From: Rhodococcus jostii RHA1
Lineage (GTDB): Bacteria; Actinomycetota; Actinomycetes; Mycobacteriales; Mycobacteriaceae
Assembly: GCF_000014565.1 (NCBI RefSeq)
Contig: NC_008268.1
Span: forward strand, 3,348,001-3,412,000
Reading direction: 5' to 3'
DNA length: 64,000 nucleotides
The position numbers and the translations under genes are program-made. Each line of letters starts with the position of its first letter. Positions within the stretch are counted from its first letter, which is position 1. This document shows, piece after piece, positions 53,123-63,042 of this stretch. Under the pieces are notes generated by a model. The model ran no database searches and was not told the DNA's origin. It was given only the letters and a program-made list of their open reading frames with translations.

Positions 53123-53923
53123 TCACTTCGGCCAGCGGACGGTCAGGCCGCCGTCGACGATGATCTGTTGCCCTGTAACGAATCCCGCGTCCTCGCTGGT
53201 GAGGAAGCGCACGACCCGTGCCACCTCGTCGGCGCACCCCACCCTGCCCCACGGAATGATCTTGCCGATATCGGCGAGTCCCTCGGGGCCGAGGGAGTTG
53301 ACCCCGTCAAGGGACTGCGGGGTCTCGATGAGGCCCGGGATGACCGCGTTGACGCGAATACCGGATTCTGCCAGTTCCGTTGCGAGCGAACGGCACAGTC
53401 CCAGCACGCCGGCCTTCGCGGCCGCATAGTGTGCGTGATGATCCCAGCCGTAGACTCCGCCGGCAATGGAGGAGATGGCCACCATCGCGCCCGGCCCGGT
53501 CATTCGACTGGCCGCCGACCGGAAGGTGCGCAGTACACCCGTCAGGTCCACGGACAGCATGTCGTCCCAAGCGGCGTCGTCCAACTCGGCCAAAGACGCC
53601 TGCCGCAGGATCCCGGCGTTGGCGACGGCGATGTCAAGCCGCCCGTAGATGTCGATGGCGCTCTGTGCGAACGTCTCGACTTGGCCGCTGTCGCGCACGT
53701 CCACCGCAACCGCTGTGCACTGGCCGCCGATCGCCTCGACCTGCTTGACGGTGTCGTTGACGTCGTGCGGATCGCCGGTGTAGTAGCCGATGACGCTGGT
53801 GGCGCCGGCGCGGGCGTAGGCCACCGCCAGGGCCTGGCCGATGCCGCTGGATCCTCCGGTAATGAGCGCGACTTTGCCCTGCAGGCCGTCATCACGGGTG
53901 GGGGTACTGGTGTTGTGGGGCAC
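53123..53923 (-). CDS. Short-chain dehydrogenase/reductase
   Basis: 266 residues. TGGSSGIGQALA coenzyme motif, VANAGIL, catalytic Ser region VAISSIAGG and HYAAAKAGVLG. Ends TGQQIIVDGGLTVRWPK as usual for this group. 29 bp before the second SDR; both are probably co-transcribed with the transporter and act on successive or related substrates. Confidence 0.87.
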   Translation of the reverse strand: MPHNTSTPTRDDGLQGKVALITGGSSGIGQALAVAYARAGATSVIGYYTGDPHDVNDTVKQVEAIGGQCTAVAVDVRDSGQVETFAQSAIDIYGRLDIAVANAGILRQASLAELDDAAWDDMLSVDLTGVLRTFRSAASRMTGPGAMVAISSIAGGVYGWDHHAHYAAAKAGVLGLCRSLATELAESGIRVNAVIPGLIETPQSLDGVNSLGPEGLADIGKIIPWGRVGCADEVARVVRFLTSEDAGFVTGQQIIVDGGLTVRWPK

Positions 53924-54016
53924 GGAACTTACCTCTCACTGGTAGTTGGTTTATGCAGGCGTGGACCGCCCCGGGCTGGGTATAAAGGTCCACGCTGGTG
54001 GTGACGTGGCGGTTCT

Positions 54017-55543
54017 TTAGGCCGTGACCGCGTCCGTGTCGTCGACGTCGACGTCGACGTCGTCGTCGACGTCACCGTGGTGGTGGTTCTGATCGACCTT
54101 GCGGCATCCGAGCATCACCAGGCCGGATCCGAACATTCCCACGGCTCCCGCGATGAACGCGGCCATCGGGACGTCAACGCCGGTGGACAGGATGATCGTC
54201 AGCAGACCCGCGCCGAGGATGGCGCCGACCGGGCCCATGATGTGCGCGGCGTTGGGGCCCGTCCCGCGTACACGGGCGGGAAAGGACTCGCTCATGTAGA
54301 AGAGCATCGCAGCGTAGGGGCCGTTCAAGAAGAAGATTCCGAGGGCATACAGGGGGATGACGAAACCGGCGTTATTCGGACCGAAGAGCATCACTGTCAT
54401 GACGGCGCCGCCGATGATCCAACCGACCATGATGGTGGTCCGCCGGTTGACACGATCACCGACATAGCCGTGGGCGAGGTAGCCGAGGAAGCCGGCCGCG
54501 TTGGACACGATGAGGATGAGCAATGCGTTGCCGAACGATACGCCCTTGCCGTCGGTGAGGATCGTGGTTCCGAGGACGGCGAAGACCTGAATGCCCATCC
54601 AATTCAACAGCCACGCCGCCGACAGGCAGATCGTGTGCCGACGGAGGTCCGGAGCGAAGATCTGGCGCAGCCCGGACTCTTGATCCCGGGTGATATCCAG
54701 GTCGTAGAGGGCGGCGAGGCGTTCCGCGTCGTTGGCCCGGCCTTCCTTACGCAATTCTCTCGTGCGCCGCAGCGCGATGAACGCCGGCGACTCCCGCAGA
54801 CGGCGCGCGAGGAACACGACCACAATGGCGGGGAAGGTGGCGAGGACGAAGATCCAGCGCCACTCCACAAACGGAAGCAGGGCCGCGGCGAAGGCCGAGG
54901 CGAGTAGAGCGCCTACGGGCCAACCACTTTGGACGAAGCTGAACATGAATCCCCGACGACGACTCTTACCGTAGATCTCGTTGAGATAGACACTGTTCAC
55001 GACCTCCTCCGAGTAGCCAAGACCCGAGATCGCACGAATTCCGATCAAGGCGAGCGCGCCGTTCGCCAGACCCGTCAGACCCGATGTCAGCGCGGCGCCC
55101 ACGGTGCAGAAGACCAACGCTGGTTTGCGTCCCACGCGGTCGAGCAACGGGCCAACTGCCAGGGACACGAAGAAGGTGCCCAAGGTGACCCAGGTGGCGA
55201 CTGCGGTGGCCGTACTCGTGGACCACTCGAAGGTCTTCGCTATCTCGGGTAGCAGGGTGCCGAAGAGGACGAAGTCATAGACCGAGAACACCCAGGCAAG
55301 GAAGCAGACGATCGACGTCGTCAGCAGGAACTTGCGGCTGTGCTCGGGCGGGCCCTTCAGAAGGACCTCGTCGGAGGGCTTGCCGGACGCCCATTCCTGG
55401 TCATCTGCATCGGGGAGCGGGCCGCTCCGGGATGACGTGGCAAGCGGGGAAGGATCGGTGGGGGACACGGGGTAGGCCTTTCGTTCGAGCCGACCGGTAG
55501 TACCGAGCAGCGAGGTCGAGGCGGTCGGGGCAACCAGTGGCAC
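54017..55543 (-). CDS. MFS transporter (sugar/metabolite:proton symporter type)
   Basis: 508 residues with about 12 membrane segments. The first is SIVCFLAWVFSVYDFVLFG, and GPLLDRVGRKPALVF is the loop 2-3 signature. The ...RRLRESPAFIAL segment in the central loop recalls the metabolite-H+ symporter family (ProP/ShiA/KgtP or NanT types). C-terminal tail is Asp/His-rich. The start is uncertain: GTG 55543 or GTG 55468 (AAAGG upstream). First gene of the amide-catabolic operon; a putative IclR operator lies about 120 bp upstream. Confidence 0.87.
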   Translation of the reverse strand: MPLVAPTASTSLLGTTGRLERKAYPVSPTDPSPLATSSRSGPLPDADDQEWASGKPSDEVLLKGPPEHSRKFLLTTSIVCFLAWVFSVYDFVLFGTLLPEIAKTFEWSTSTATAVATWVTLGTFFVSLAVGPLLDRVGRKPALVFCTVGAALTSGLTGLANGALALIGIRAISGLGYSEEVVNSVYLNEIYGKSRRRGFMFSFVQSGWPVGALLASAFAAALLPFVEWRWIFVLATFPAIVVVFLARRLRESPAFIALRRTRELRKEGRANDAERLAALYDLDITRDQESGLRQIFAPDLRRHTICLSAAWLLNWMGIQVFAVLGTTILTDGKGVSFGNALLILIVSNAAGFLGYLAHGYVGDRVNRRTTIMVGWIIGGAVMTVMLFGPNNAGFVIPLYALGIFFLNGPYAAMLFYMSESFPARVRGTGPNAAHIMGPVGAILGAGLLTIILSTGVDVPMAAFIAGAVGMFGSGLVMLGCRKVDQNHHHGDVDDDVDVDVDDTDAVTA

Positions 55544-55659
55544 ACGGTTGCCTCACCAACAGGTCGAGTCATCGTTCAGACCTGGAACCTCATCGAAATC
55601 GGGTCGCGGAGTGCGGAAGCGAAAGCAGTCCACGGGAGGGTGCACTTCTACGACCCGAT

Positions 55660-55691
55660 CGTAATTTCCGTATTGCGAAAATATACTTTCG
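55660..55691. promoter_or_regulatory. Probable IclR-type operator upstream of the MFS operon
   Basis: TTTCCGTATTGCGAAA (55665-55680), whose reverse complement matches 57250-57265 at 14 of 16 positions. A second overlapping palindrome, GCGAAAATATACTTTCG, follows, as it does (in similar form) at the other site. Confidence 0.65.
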
Positions 55692-55721
55692 TTCTACGAA
55701 TAGTGACAGGGGTCACCCGGG

Positions 55722-55919
55722 ATGTCAATACCGTCTGTCGTCACCGAGATGGCTACCGGGGGAGCGGACGTCGACCGACTCTACGAAGACATCGTCGGCG
55801 CCGAGTACTCAATCGATCGGACCTCCGCGCTACGCAACGACATCGACGACGTCCGCGCAGCTCTCGAAGCCCAGGTCGCCTACCTCGACAGTCTCATCGG
55901 ACCACACCGGCATGCATGA
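55722..55919 (+). CDS. Small hypothetical protein, 65 aa
   Basis: MSIPSVVTEMATGGADVDRL, then an acidic helical region (YEDIVGAEYSIDRTSALRND...ALEAQVAYLDSLIG). Third-position G+C is high, as in neighbouring real genes, but there is no ribosome site and no known family. It might be a remnant of a larger coding region. Confidence 0.35.
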   Translation: MSIPSVVTEMATGGADVDRLYEDIVGAEYSIDRTSALRNDIDDVRAALEAQVAYLDSLIGPHRHA

Positions 55920-56379
55920 GTTAGTTCATGCAGGCATTTGCGTTAACTGATGCTGGCACACGCGCCCCGGTGTCACAGGCGTGTGTTTCACAATCGGACA
56001 TGCCGACGCCCTGCGGTTCTAGTTTGATTCGGAGTGATCAACAGACGCTGGAATTTACCGGTGGGGCGTCGAGGGGTCGCCCCTCCCGGTGGTGCGAGGC
56101 CCCACGTTGGTGCGCCCACGGCGGCGGCCCTCCCGAGGTGATCAGAACCGATTTCAGGATGGACACCGCAGCGTTCTGTCGGGCACTGGTCGCGTATCTC
56201 GACGTCGCCGCGCCGGCACCGCTGCGGCCGCTTGGTCGAGCAAGTGATCACCGTCGCTCGTCGAAGGTTCTGGCTGGGCACCTGAACTTGAAGAGACCGT
56301 CCGGACTGATTGTGAAGGATGTTGTTTGCGAAAGGATTACCGCGGTGACAGGTCCGCAGCACAAATACCCGTGAGTGAG
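55920..56379. other. Intergenic, no confident gene
   Basis: 460 bases between the small frame and the WhiB gene. One 148-codon forward frame has mixed composition and no ribosome site. Possibly a decayed gene. Confidence 0.35.
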
Positions 56380-56751
56380 ATGAGTGAGACCGATCCGATG
56401 ACTTGTATATCCGCTCGTGCGCCGAGCACTGTGCCGGCTTCCCGCGGTGAAGGTACGCCACGGACCGGACCGCCCGCCGACCGTGATCGTGGAGATTGGC
56501 GCATCCTGGGGTCGTGCCGGAACGTCGAGTCGTCGTTGTTCTTCTCTCCAGAGGGGGAGCGTGGTCGGGACCGGGCGCGGCGCGAAGCGCACGCCAAACG
56601 CGTCTGCCAGGACTGCCCGGTGCTCACCGAATGCCGCGAGTACGCCCTGGCCGCTGCCGAACCGTACGGAACGTGGGGCGGGATGTCCGAGAACGACCGC
56701 AGACGGCACATCCGGCCCGCAGACAGAGGGGCGGGCCGCCGACCTTCCTGA
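56380..56751 (+). CDS. WhiB-family iron-sulfur regulator
   Basis: 123 residues from ATG 56380 (a GTG three codons upstream is possible). Four cysteines in the WhiB arrangement: Cys46 (GSCRNVES), Cys76, Cys79 (VCQDCPVLTEC) and Cys85, for a [4Fe-4S] cluster, then the GTWGGMSE beta-turn and a basic C-terminus (RRRHIRP). Family members bind the sigma factor and respond to redox or NO. The family is found only in actinobacteria and their phages, which fixes the lineage of the window. Confidence 0.9.
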   Translation: MSETDPMTCISARAPSTVPASRGEGTPRTGPPADRDRGDWRILGSCRNVESSLFFSPEGERGRDRARREAHAKRVCQDCPVLTECREYALAAAEPYGTWGGMSENDRRRHIRPADRGAGRRPS

Positions 56752-57249
56752 CGGGGAACCGGTGCGCTGACAGACGATGCGCGCGATTGCAGTGGTGATC
56801 TACTCGGCTGTTCGAACGTTCGCCGCGTCGCGGGTCGATGACGATGTGGTCGGGATGCCTCTCCACTACGCCCAGGGCGGTCCTCGCGCCCTTGACCGAT
56901 GCGATCGCCCCGGTGAGCGTCGAGGTGGTGCTGGCTCCGACCGGGGCAGTGGCGGGGACGGCGATCTGACTTCTCGCCTGAGCTTCGGCAGACCGCTTCC
57001 TTGCTTGCTGGGGGCGCCCTCAGGGGGCGAGGTGGGTGAGCTCGGTTCTCGCGGGTTCAGCGCGCTTCGCCTACTCGCCTGCGCCGCGGACGAGGGACCG
57101 GGAATCTCCGCGATAGGGGATTCCTCGGGGTGCTGGTGTGCAGGTCGACTGCCGCGTTCCGAACGGTGAGAGTCAGGAGCTAGTGGTGGGCTCGTGGGCG
57201 CCGGCGCTTCCGTCCACGTACCGGAGGTCGAGCGAGCGCACCATAGCGA
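56752..57249. other. Intergenic, nothing recognised
   Basis: About 500 bases between whiB and the regulatory region of the IclR gene. No supported frame or RNA. Confidence 0.35.
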
Positions 57250-57275
57250 TTTCGTAATTCGGAAATATTCTTCCG
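57250..57275. promoter_or_regulatory. Probable IclR operator, autoregulatory
   Basis: TTTCGTAATTCGGAAA (57250-57265) overlapping CGGAAATATTCTTCCG (57260-57275), about 150 bp before the IclR gene. Both halves recur upstream of the MFS operon. Confidence 0.65.
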
Positions 57276-57420
57276 CAAAATGAGATAATATTGTGATCCG
57301 TGGTGCGGAGGATCTGCGATCGCGTCAGGCACAAGGGGGCCACGCTATCATCGCTCGAACCAAGCCTTCCGCTTCGTGGAATACGTTGATGGGCCGGTGA
57401 CCGCAGAATGGAGATCAGGC

Positions 57421-58197
57421 ATGACAACAGCAACTCGGGCCAGCGCCGGCGGTGGAGTTCAATCGGTCGAGCGGGTGTTCGACATCCTCGAGCTCATGGC
57501 GTCGGCCGGCGGCGCGATCGGGGTCAGTGAGCTGGCCGACCGGGCGGGGCTCCCCCTTCCGACCATTCACCGGCTGATTCGCACCCTCGTGGATCGGGGG
57601 TACGTGCGTCAGTTGCCGACCCGCCGATACGCGTTGGGGCCGAAGTTGATTCGACTGGGGGACAGTGCTACCCAGCTCATCGGGTCCTGGTCGCGACCTC
57701 ACCTGTCGGATTTGGTCGAGCGCACCGGCGAGACCGCGAACATGGCGGTGCTCGACGGGAACATGGCGGTCTATGTGGCACAGGTTCCGTCCCCCCACTC
57801 GATGCGCATGTTCACCGAGGTCGGTCGGCGCGTGTTCCCGCACTGCACCGGAGTGGGAAAGGCGCTGCTTCTGCAGCTGTCCAACGAGACGGTTCGTTCG
57901 CTGGTGACCAGGACGGGTATGCCGTCGTACACCGAGAATTCCATCACCGATCCCGAGACGCTCATCGCCGATCTCGAGGTGAGTAGAAGACGCGGCTACG
58001 CCATCGACGAGGGTGAGCAGGAGATCGGTGTTCGCTGCTTCGCCGTGCCGGTCCCCAACGCGCCTACCCCGACTGCTGTGTCGATCTCGGGACCGGCGGC
58101 GCGCGTGACCGTCGAGTCCGCCGATGAGATCGCTCCCCTGCTCCAGCGGGTGGCGCTGGAGCTGGGGACCGAGTTCGACAAGGATGCCGCTCTGTAA
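57421..58197 (+). CDS. IclR-family transcriptional regulator
   Basis: 258 residues from ATG 57421 (GGAG upstream). Winged helix-turn-helix at about 15-75 (SVERVFDILELMAS...GVSELADRAGLPLPTIHRLI), then the IclR sensor domain (ETANMAVLDGNMAVYVAQV, HCTGVGKALL, RRRGYAIDEGEQEIGVRCFA). Close in type to AllR/GlxR-like regulators that sense glyoxylate or allantoin derivatives. It neighbours the gcl-glxR-hyi genes, and a probable binding site also lies upstream of the MFS operon. Confidence 0.9.
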   Translation: MTTATRASAGGGVQSVERVFDILELMASAGGAIGVSELADRAGLPLPTIHRLIRTLVDRGYVRQLPTRRYALGPKLIRLGDSATQLIGSWSRPHLSDLVERTGETANMAVLDGNMAVYVAQVPSPHSMRMFTEVGRRVFPHCTGVGKALLLQLSNETVRSLVTRTGMPSYTENSITDPETLIADLEVSRRRGYAIDEGEQEIGVRCFAVPVPNAPTPTAVSISGPAARVTVESADEIAPLLQRVALELGTEFDKDAAL

Positions 58198-58270
58198 AGC
58201 GGTGGGGGAGGCAGGCTCCGGTGTCGGGCCGGTGCTATTGGGGGCGTGCCGATTGATCAGTCCTTGCCCA

Positions 58271-59782
58271 TCAGTGGTCCTCTTCGCCGATTCTGTGGAC
58301 GTGGATCAGGTTGGTCGAGCCGACGGTGCCGGGCGGCGACCCGGCCACGATGACCACCAGTTCCCCCTTCTGGTACCGGCCCAACCCGAGCAGCGCGTGG
58401 TCGACCTGCCGCACCATCGCGTCGGTGCTCTCGACCGGATCGACGATGAACGTCTCGGTACCCCACGTCAGCGACAACTGGCTGCGCACCTCCGGCAGCG
58501 GGGTGAACGCCAGCAACGGCAACGGCGTGTGCAGCCGCGCCAACCGGCGCACCGTGTCCCCGGACTGGGTGAACGCGACCAGCGCCTTCGCATCCAGCCG
58601 CTCCCCGATGTCGCGGGCCGCATAGGAGATGACACCGCGCTTGGTCCGCGGCACGTGCGTGAGCGGCGGCACCTGAGTGGACTCGTTCTCCACCGCCTCG
58701 ACGATCCGCGCCATCGTGCGCACCGTCTCCATCACGTACTTGCCCACCGACGTCTCACCCGACAGCATCACCGCGTCCGCACCGTCGAGGACCGCGTTCG
58801 CGACGTCGGACGCCTCGGCGCGGGTGGGCCGCGAGTTCTCGATCATCGACTCCAGCATCTGCGTCGCGACGATGACCGGCTTCGCGTTCTCCCGGGCGAT
58901 CTGGATCGCCCGCTTCTGCACCAGCGGCACCTGTTCGAGCGGCAACTCCACCCCCAGGTCACCACGGGCGACCATCACCGCGTCGAACGCCAGCACGATC
59001 GCCTCGAGGTTGTCGATCGCCTCCGGCTTCTCGAGCTTCGCGATCACCGGGATCCGGCGACCGACCCGATCCATCACGGCGTGAACCAGTTCCACGTCGG
59101 CCGGCGACCGCACGAACGACAGGGCGATGAAGTCGACACCGAGACCGAGCGCGAACTCGAGGTCGGCGATGTCCTTCTCCGACAGCGCCGGGACCGACAC
59201 GTTCATCCCCGGCAGGGACACACCCTTGTTGTTGCTGACCGGGCCGCCCTCGGTGACCCGGCAGATCACGTCGTTGCCGTCCACCCCGGAGACGACGAGA
59301 CCGACCTTGCCGTCGTCGACCAGCAGGCGGTCACCGGCCTTGGCGTCCTCGGCGAGCTGCTTGTAGGTGGTCGACACCCGGTCGTGGGTGCCCTCGACCT
59401 CGTCGACGGTGATCCGCACTTCCTCACCGTTGGCCCACGTGGTGCGCCCCTCGGCGAACCGGCCGAGCCGGATCTTCGGGCCCTGCAGGTCGGCGAGGAC
59501 ACCGACCGCCTTCCCCGTCGCGTCCGAGGCCGCCCGGACGCGTTTGTAGTTCTCCTCGTGGTCGGCGTGTTCGCCGTGGCTGAAATTCAGCCGCGCCACG
59601 TCCATACCGCTTTCGACGAGTTCGCGAATACGGTCACCGGTGGCGGTAGCAGGTCCAAGTGTGCATACGATCTTCGTGTGGCGTAGTGGAGCAGTGTGGC
59701 TGTCGAAGTGGCGTGTGGTGCTCGCCGACTCGCTGACGACTTCACTGCGGTGCGGTGCGGTGCGCGTGACCGACTCGGTCAT
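58271..59782 (-). CDS. pyk: Pyruvate kinase
   Basis: 503 residues. KIVCTLGPAT, NFSHG, GVLADLQGPKIRLG, IPVIAKLEKPEAIDNLEAIV (active-site Lys and Mg ligands), MVARGDLGVELPLEQVP and MLSGETSVGKY are all present. Phosphoenolpyruvate and ADP give pyruvate and ATP. Its N-terminus is about 30 residues longer than usual, but ATG 59782 overlaps the stop of the DUF3263-like gene (ATGA), supporting that start. With gcl and glxR it would drain glycerate-derived carbon to pyruvate. Confidence 0.95.
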   Translation of the reverse strand: MTESVTRTAPHRSEVVSESASTTRHFDSHTAPLRHTKIVCTLGPATATGDRIRELVESGMDVARLNFSHGEHADHEENYKRVRAASDATGKAVGVLADLQGPKIRLGRFAEGRTTWANGEEVRITVDEVEGTHDRVSTTYKQLAEDAKAGDRLLVDDGKVGLVVSGVDGNDVICRVTEGGPVSNNKGVSLPGMNVSVPALSEKDIADLEFALGLGVDFIALSFVRSPADVELVHAVMDRVGRRIPVIAKLEKPEAIDNLEAIVLAFDAVMVARGDLGVELPLEQVPLVQKRAIQIARENAKPVIVATQMLESMIENSRPTRAEASDVANAVLDGADAVMLSGETSVGKYVMETVRTMARIVEAVENESTQVPPLTHVPRTKRGVISYAARDIGERLDAKALVAFTQSGDTVRRLARLHTPLPLLAFTPLPEVRSQLSLTWGTETFIVDPVESTDAMVRQVDHALLGLGRYQKGELVVIVAGSPPGTVGSTNLIHVHRIGEEDH

Positions 59783-60056
59783 CGCGTACTCAGCCGGGTG
59801 TCATCGTGTGCAAGTGCGTTCTTGGTCGAGTGGCATGCGAGCCGGACCTGGCAGATCAGCTGGAGCTGAGCCGAGACCGTCGGGGTGATACCAAGACTGT
59901 GCAGGAAATGCTTCTTCATCAGGATCTGCTCCAATCGGCGGAAGTATTGGACGGGGGTGAGACCGAATTCGACAAAGATGTCGGCGTCGGATCTCCGCCG
60001 CCCCAGTGCCGCCACTTCTGTGCGAAGTGCACTATTGCAGTGGTGGTATCGATCAT
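59779..60056 (-). pseudogene. DUF3263-like small protein gene with a frameshift
   Basis: ATG 60056 has a very good ribosome site (GGAGGA) and starts MIDTTTAIVHFAQKWRHWGGG. The continuation DADIFVEFGLTPVQYFRRLE, typical of DUF3263-like actinobacterial proteins, is in a different frame, reached by one indel near 59,990. The second frame runs to 59,779 and its stop overlaps the pyk ATG. Either a true pseudogene, programmed frameshift or sequencing error. Confidence 0.65.
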
Positions 60057-60280
60057 TTCTCCTCCTCGGATGGGGACGTATGTACCGCGTGGGAGCCGCC
60101 GAACCGCGGTCGGTAGCGTCCGAGGTGACCAGCCTGAAGAAGGGGTGTGGCGGGTATCGATTCCGCCGTCCGGCGGTTCCCCCATACCTGCGCGATCGAT
60201 CGAGCCCGGGAGCCGAAACGGTGAGAGCCGGCTCCCGGACGCGTGGCACCGACATCCATGCTTATCTGCTGATCGAGTTG

Positions 60281-62086
60281 CTAATCAAGCAGGGCGTAGG
60301 ACGACGGTGCATCGTCGGGGCTCTCGGCGAGTGCCTCGAATTCGTTCACATTGTCCAACTCGGTTCCCATGGCGATGTTGGTGATGCGTTCGAGGAACAC
60401 CTCGACGATCACGGGGACTTTGTGCTCGCCCGCCAACGTCTTGGCCCGTTCGAGGGCCCCGGCAATCTCACCGGGTTCGGTCACTCGGATTGCCTTGCAG
60501 CCGAGCCCTTCCGCCACACGGAGATGGTCGACGCCGTACCCCTTCGGGACCGCGGGCAGCACGTCGTGTTCGGTGGCTTCCTGGGTGTTGATGTTGTCGA
60601 ATCCGAGCGAGACACAGAAGTTCATGTCGAACTGGCGCTGGGCCTGCCGGATCAGTCCCAGGTAGGAGTTGTTCACCACCACGTGGATGTAGGGCAGGTT
60701 GAATTGCGCGCCGACCGCCAGTTCCTCGATCAGGAACTGGAAATCGTAGTCGCCGGAGAGCCCGACCACCGTGGCGGTCGGATCGGCGGTCACGACACCG
60801 AGGGCGGCCGGCAGAGTCCAGCCCAGCGGGCCGGCCTGCCCGCAGTTGATCCAGTTCCGCTCCTTGTACACGTGCAGGAACTGCCCACCCGCGATCTGCG
60901 AGAGCCCGATCGCGCTGACATACCGGACGTCGCGCCCGAAGACGCGGTTCATCTCCTCGTACACCCGCTGCGGCTTGACCGGGACGTCGTCGAAGTGGGT
61001 CTTGCGCTGCATGGTCCGCTTCCGGGTGGCACAGTCCTCGACCCAGGTGCTGCGGTCCGGCAGGGTTCCGGCGGCCTTGCGCTCCTTCGCGACGGCGACG
61101 AACAGTTCGAGCGCCGCCTTGGCGTCGGAGACGATCCCGTAGTCCGGTGCGAACACGCGCCCGATCTGGGTGGGTTCGATGTCGACGTGAACGAACTTGC
61201 GCCCCTTGCGGTAGGTGTCGAGGCCGCCCGTGTGCCGGTTGGCCCAGCGGTTGCCGATGCCCAGGACGAAGTCCGAGGCCAGCATGGTCGCGTTGCCGTA
61301 CCGGTGGGCGGTCTGCAGACCGGCCATGCCCGCCGCGAGGCGGTGGTCGTCCGGGATGGTGCCCCAGCCCATCAGCGTCGGCACCACCGGAACGTCCAGC
61401 AGTTCCGCCAGTTCCACGAGCAGATCCGCGGCGTCGGCGTTGATGATGCCGCCGCCGGCGACGATCAGCGGGCGGTCGGCGGACCCCAGCATGTCGAGGG
61501 CCTTCTCCGCCTGCGCCCGGGTCGCCGCCGGCTTGTACACGGGCAGCGGCTGGTAGGTGTCCGGGTCGAACTCGATCTCCGCCAGTTGCACGTCGATCGG
61601 CAGGTCGAGGAGAACCGGTCCGGGCCTGCCGGACCGCATCAGGTGAAATGCCTGCGCGAACGCACCCGGAACCTGGGCGGGCTCGAGCACCGTCATGGCC
61701 ATCTTCGTGACCGGACCCGCGATCGCGGCGATGTCGACGGCCTGGAAGTCTTCCTTGTGCAGGCGTGCGACCGGGGCCTGCCCGGTGATCGCGAGGATCG
61801 GGATCGAGTCCGCCATCGCCGAGTACAGGCCGGTGATCATGTCGGTCCCGGCCGGCCCGGACGTCCCGATGCAGATACCGATGTTTCCGGCCTTGGCGCG
61901 GGTGAATCCCTCGGCCATGTGGGATGCGGCCTCGACGTGGCGGGCGAGGACGTGCTTGATCCCACCGTGGTCGCGCATTGCTGCGTAGAACGGGTTGATC
62001 GCCGCACCGGGGAGGCCGAAGGCCTGGGTGGCACCTTCGAGTTCCAGAATCTTGACCGCTGCATCAGCGGCGCGCATACGAGGCAT
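60281..62086 (-). CDS. gcl: Glyoxylate carboligase (tartronate-semialdehyde synthase)
   Basis: 601 residues, thiamine-diphosphate enzyme that joins two glyoxylates to tartronate semialdehyde and CO2. [16 protein letters not shown] has Val where most ThDP enzymes have the catalytic Glu, a hallmark of Gcl. The C-terminal ThDP/Mg motif is [16 protein letters not shown]...[16 protein letters not shown] lies 8 bases before ATG 62086. Third gene of hyi-glxR-gcl, 36 bp after glxR. Confidence 0.96.
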   Translation of the reverse strand: MPRMRAADAAVKILELEGATQAFGLPGAAINPFYAAMRDHGGIKHVLARHVEAASHMAEGFTRAKAGNIGICIGTSGPAGTDMITGLYSAMADSIPILAITGQAPVARLHKEDFQAVDIAAIAGPVTKMAMTVLEPAQVPGAFAQAFHLMRSGRPGPVLLDLPIDVQLAEIEFDPDTYQPLPVYKPAATRAQAEKALDMLGSADRPLIVAGGGIINADAADLLVELAELLDVPVVPTLMGWGTIPDDHRLAAGMAGLQTAHRYGNATMLASDFVLGIGNRWANRHTGGLDTYRKGRKFVHVDIEPTQIGRVFAPDYGIVSDAKAALELFVAVAKERKAAGTLPDRSTWVEDCATRKRTMQRKTHFDDVPVKPQRVYEEMNRVFGRDVRYVSAIGLSQIAGGQFLHVYKERNWINCGQAGPLGWTLPAALGVVTADPTATVVGLSGDYDFQFLIEELAVGAQFNLPYIHVVVNNSYLGLIRQAQRQFDMNFCVSLGFDNINTQEATEHDVLPAVPKGYGVDHLRVAEGLGCKAIRVTEPGEIAGALERAKTLAGEHKVPVIVEVFLERITNIAMGTELDNVNEFEALAESPDDAPSSYALLD

Positions 62087-62122
62087 ATCAGTTCTCCATC
62101 GAGGATTACGAGTTGAGGCGGG

Positions 62123-63007
62123 TCACTGGGAGGGGCGGCCGGACAGCCGCTCCACTCCGCGCAGCAGGCCCGAATGATCCAGGCCACCATCACCGTTCGC
62201 ACGGGCGGAGGCCATCAGCTGGGCGAGGACGGCGCCGAGGGGTGTCACGACGCCTGCCTCACGGGCAGCGCTGGTGACGATGCCGAGGTCCTTGTGGTGC
62301 AGGTCGATGCGGAATCCGGGTTCGAACGACCGGTCCAGCATCTTCTGCGCCTTCTGGTTCAGGACGGCGGATCCGGCGAGCCCGCCGCCGAGTACCTCCA
62401 CGGCGGCCGCGGTGTCGACACCGTAGGCCTCGAGGAAGATGATCGCCTCCGCGAGGAGCTGGATGTTGCCGGCGACGATCAGCTGGTTCGCTGCCTTCAC
62501 CGTCTGTCCGGAGCCGTTCGGGCCCACGTGGACCACGGTCTTCCCGACGACGTCGAGGATCGGGCGGGCCGACTCGAAGTCTTCCGGGGCGCCGCCGACC
62601 ATGATCGACAGTGCGGCGTTGACCGCCCCGGCCTCGCCACCCGATACCGGGGCGTCGATCAGCCGGAATCCACGCTCGGTCGCCTGCGCGGCGAGTGCGG
62701 TGGTGACGTCGGGCCGGATGCTGGAGAAGTCGATGATCAGCGCGCCTGACGGGGTGTGCTCGAAGACTCCGTCCTCACCGGTGAGTACGGCCTGTACGTC
62801 GGGGGAGTCGGGGACCATCACGGCCACGACGTCGGCGCCGGCAACGGCCTTGGCGATGGAGTCCGCTGCGGTGCCGCCGGCCTCGACGAGTGCCGCGGTG
62901 CGGTCCGGTATGAGGTTGTATCCGACCACCTGGTGGCCGGCCTTCGCCAGGTTGCAGGCCATGGGGCTGCCCATGATGCCGAGTCCGATGAATGCAATGG
63001 TGCTCAT
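62123..63007 (-). CDS. glxR: 2-Hydroxy-3-oxopropionate (tartronate semialdehyde) reductase
   Basis: 294 residues of the beta-hydroxyacid dehydrogenase family. IAFIGLGIMGSPMACNLAKAG (coenzyme and signature), DAPVSGGEAGA (substrate), GPNGSGQTVKAANQL with the catalytic Lys, then HKDLGIV. Reduces tartronate semialdehyde to glycerate. AGGAG 5 bases before ATG. In the hyi-glxR-gcl operon its substrate is secure. Confidence 0.93.
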   Translation of the reverse strand: MSTIAFIGLGIMGSPMACNLAKAGHQVVGYNLIPDRTAALVEAGGTAADSIAKAVAGADVVAVMVPDSPDVQAVLTGEDGVFEHTPSGALIIDFSSIRPDVTTALAAQATERGFRLIDAPVSGGEAGAVNAALSIMVGGAPEDFESARPILDVVGKTVVHVGPNGSGQTVKAANQLIVAGNIQLLAEAIIFLEAYGVDTAAAVEVLGGGLAGSAVLNQKAQKMLDRSFEPGFRIDLHHKDLGIVTSAAREAGVVTPLGAVLAQLMASARANGDGGLDHSGLLRGVERLSGRPSQ

Positions 63008-63042
63008 GAGGTCTCCTCGAAGTCGTTCGTTGGGGGAAGGTG

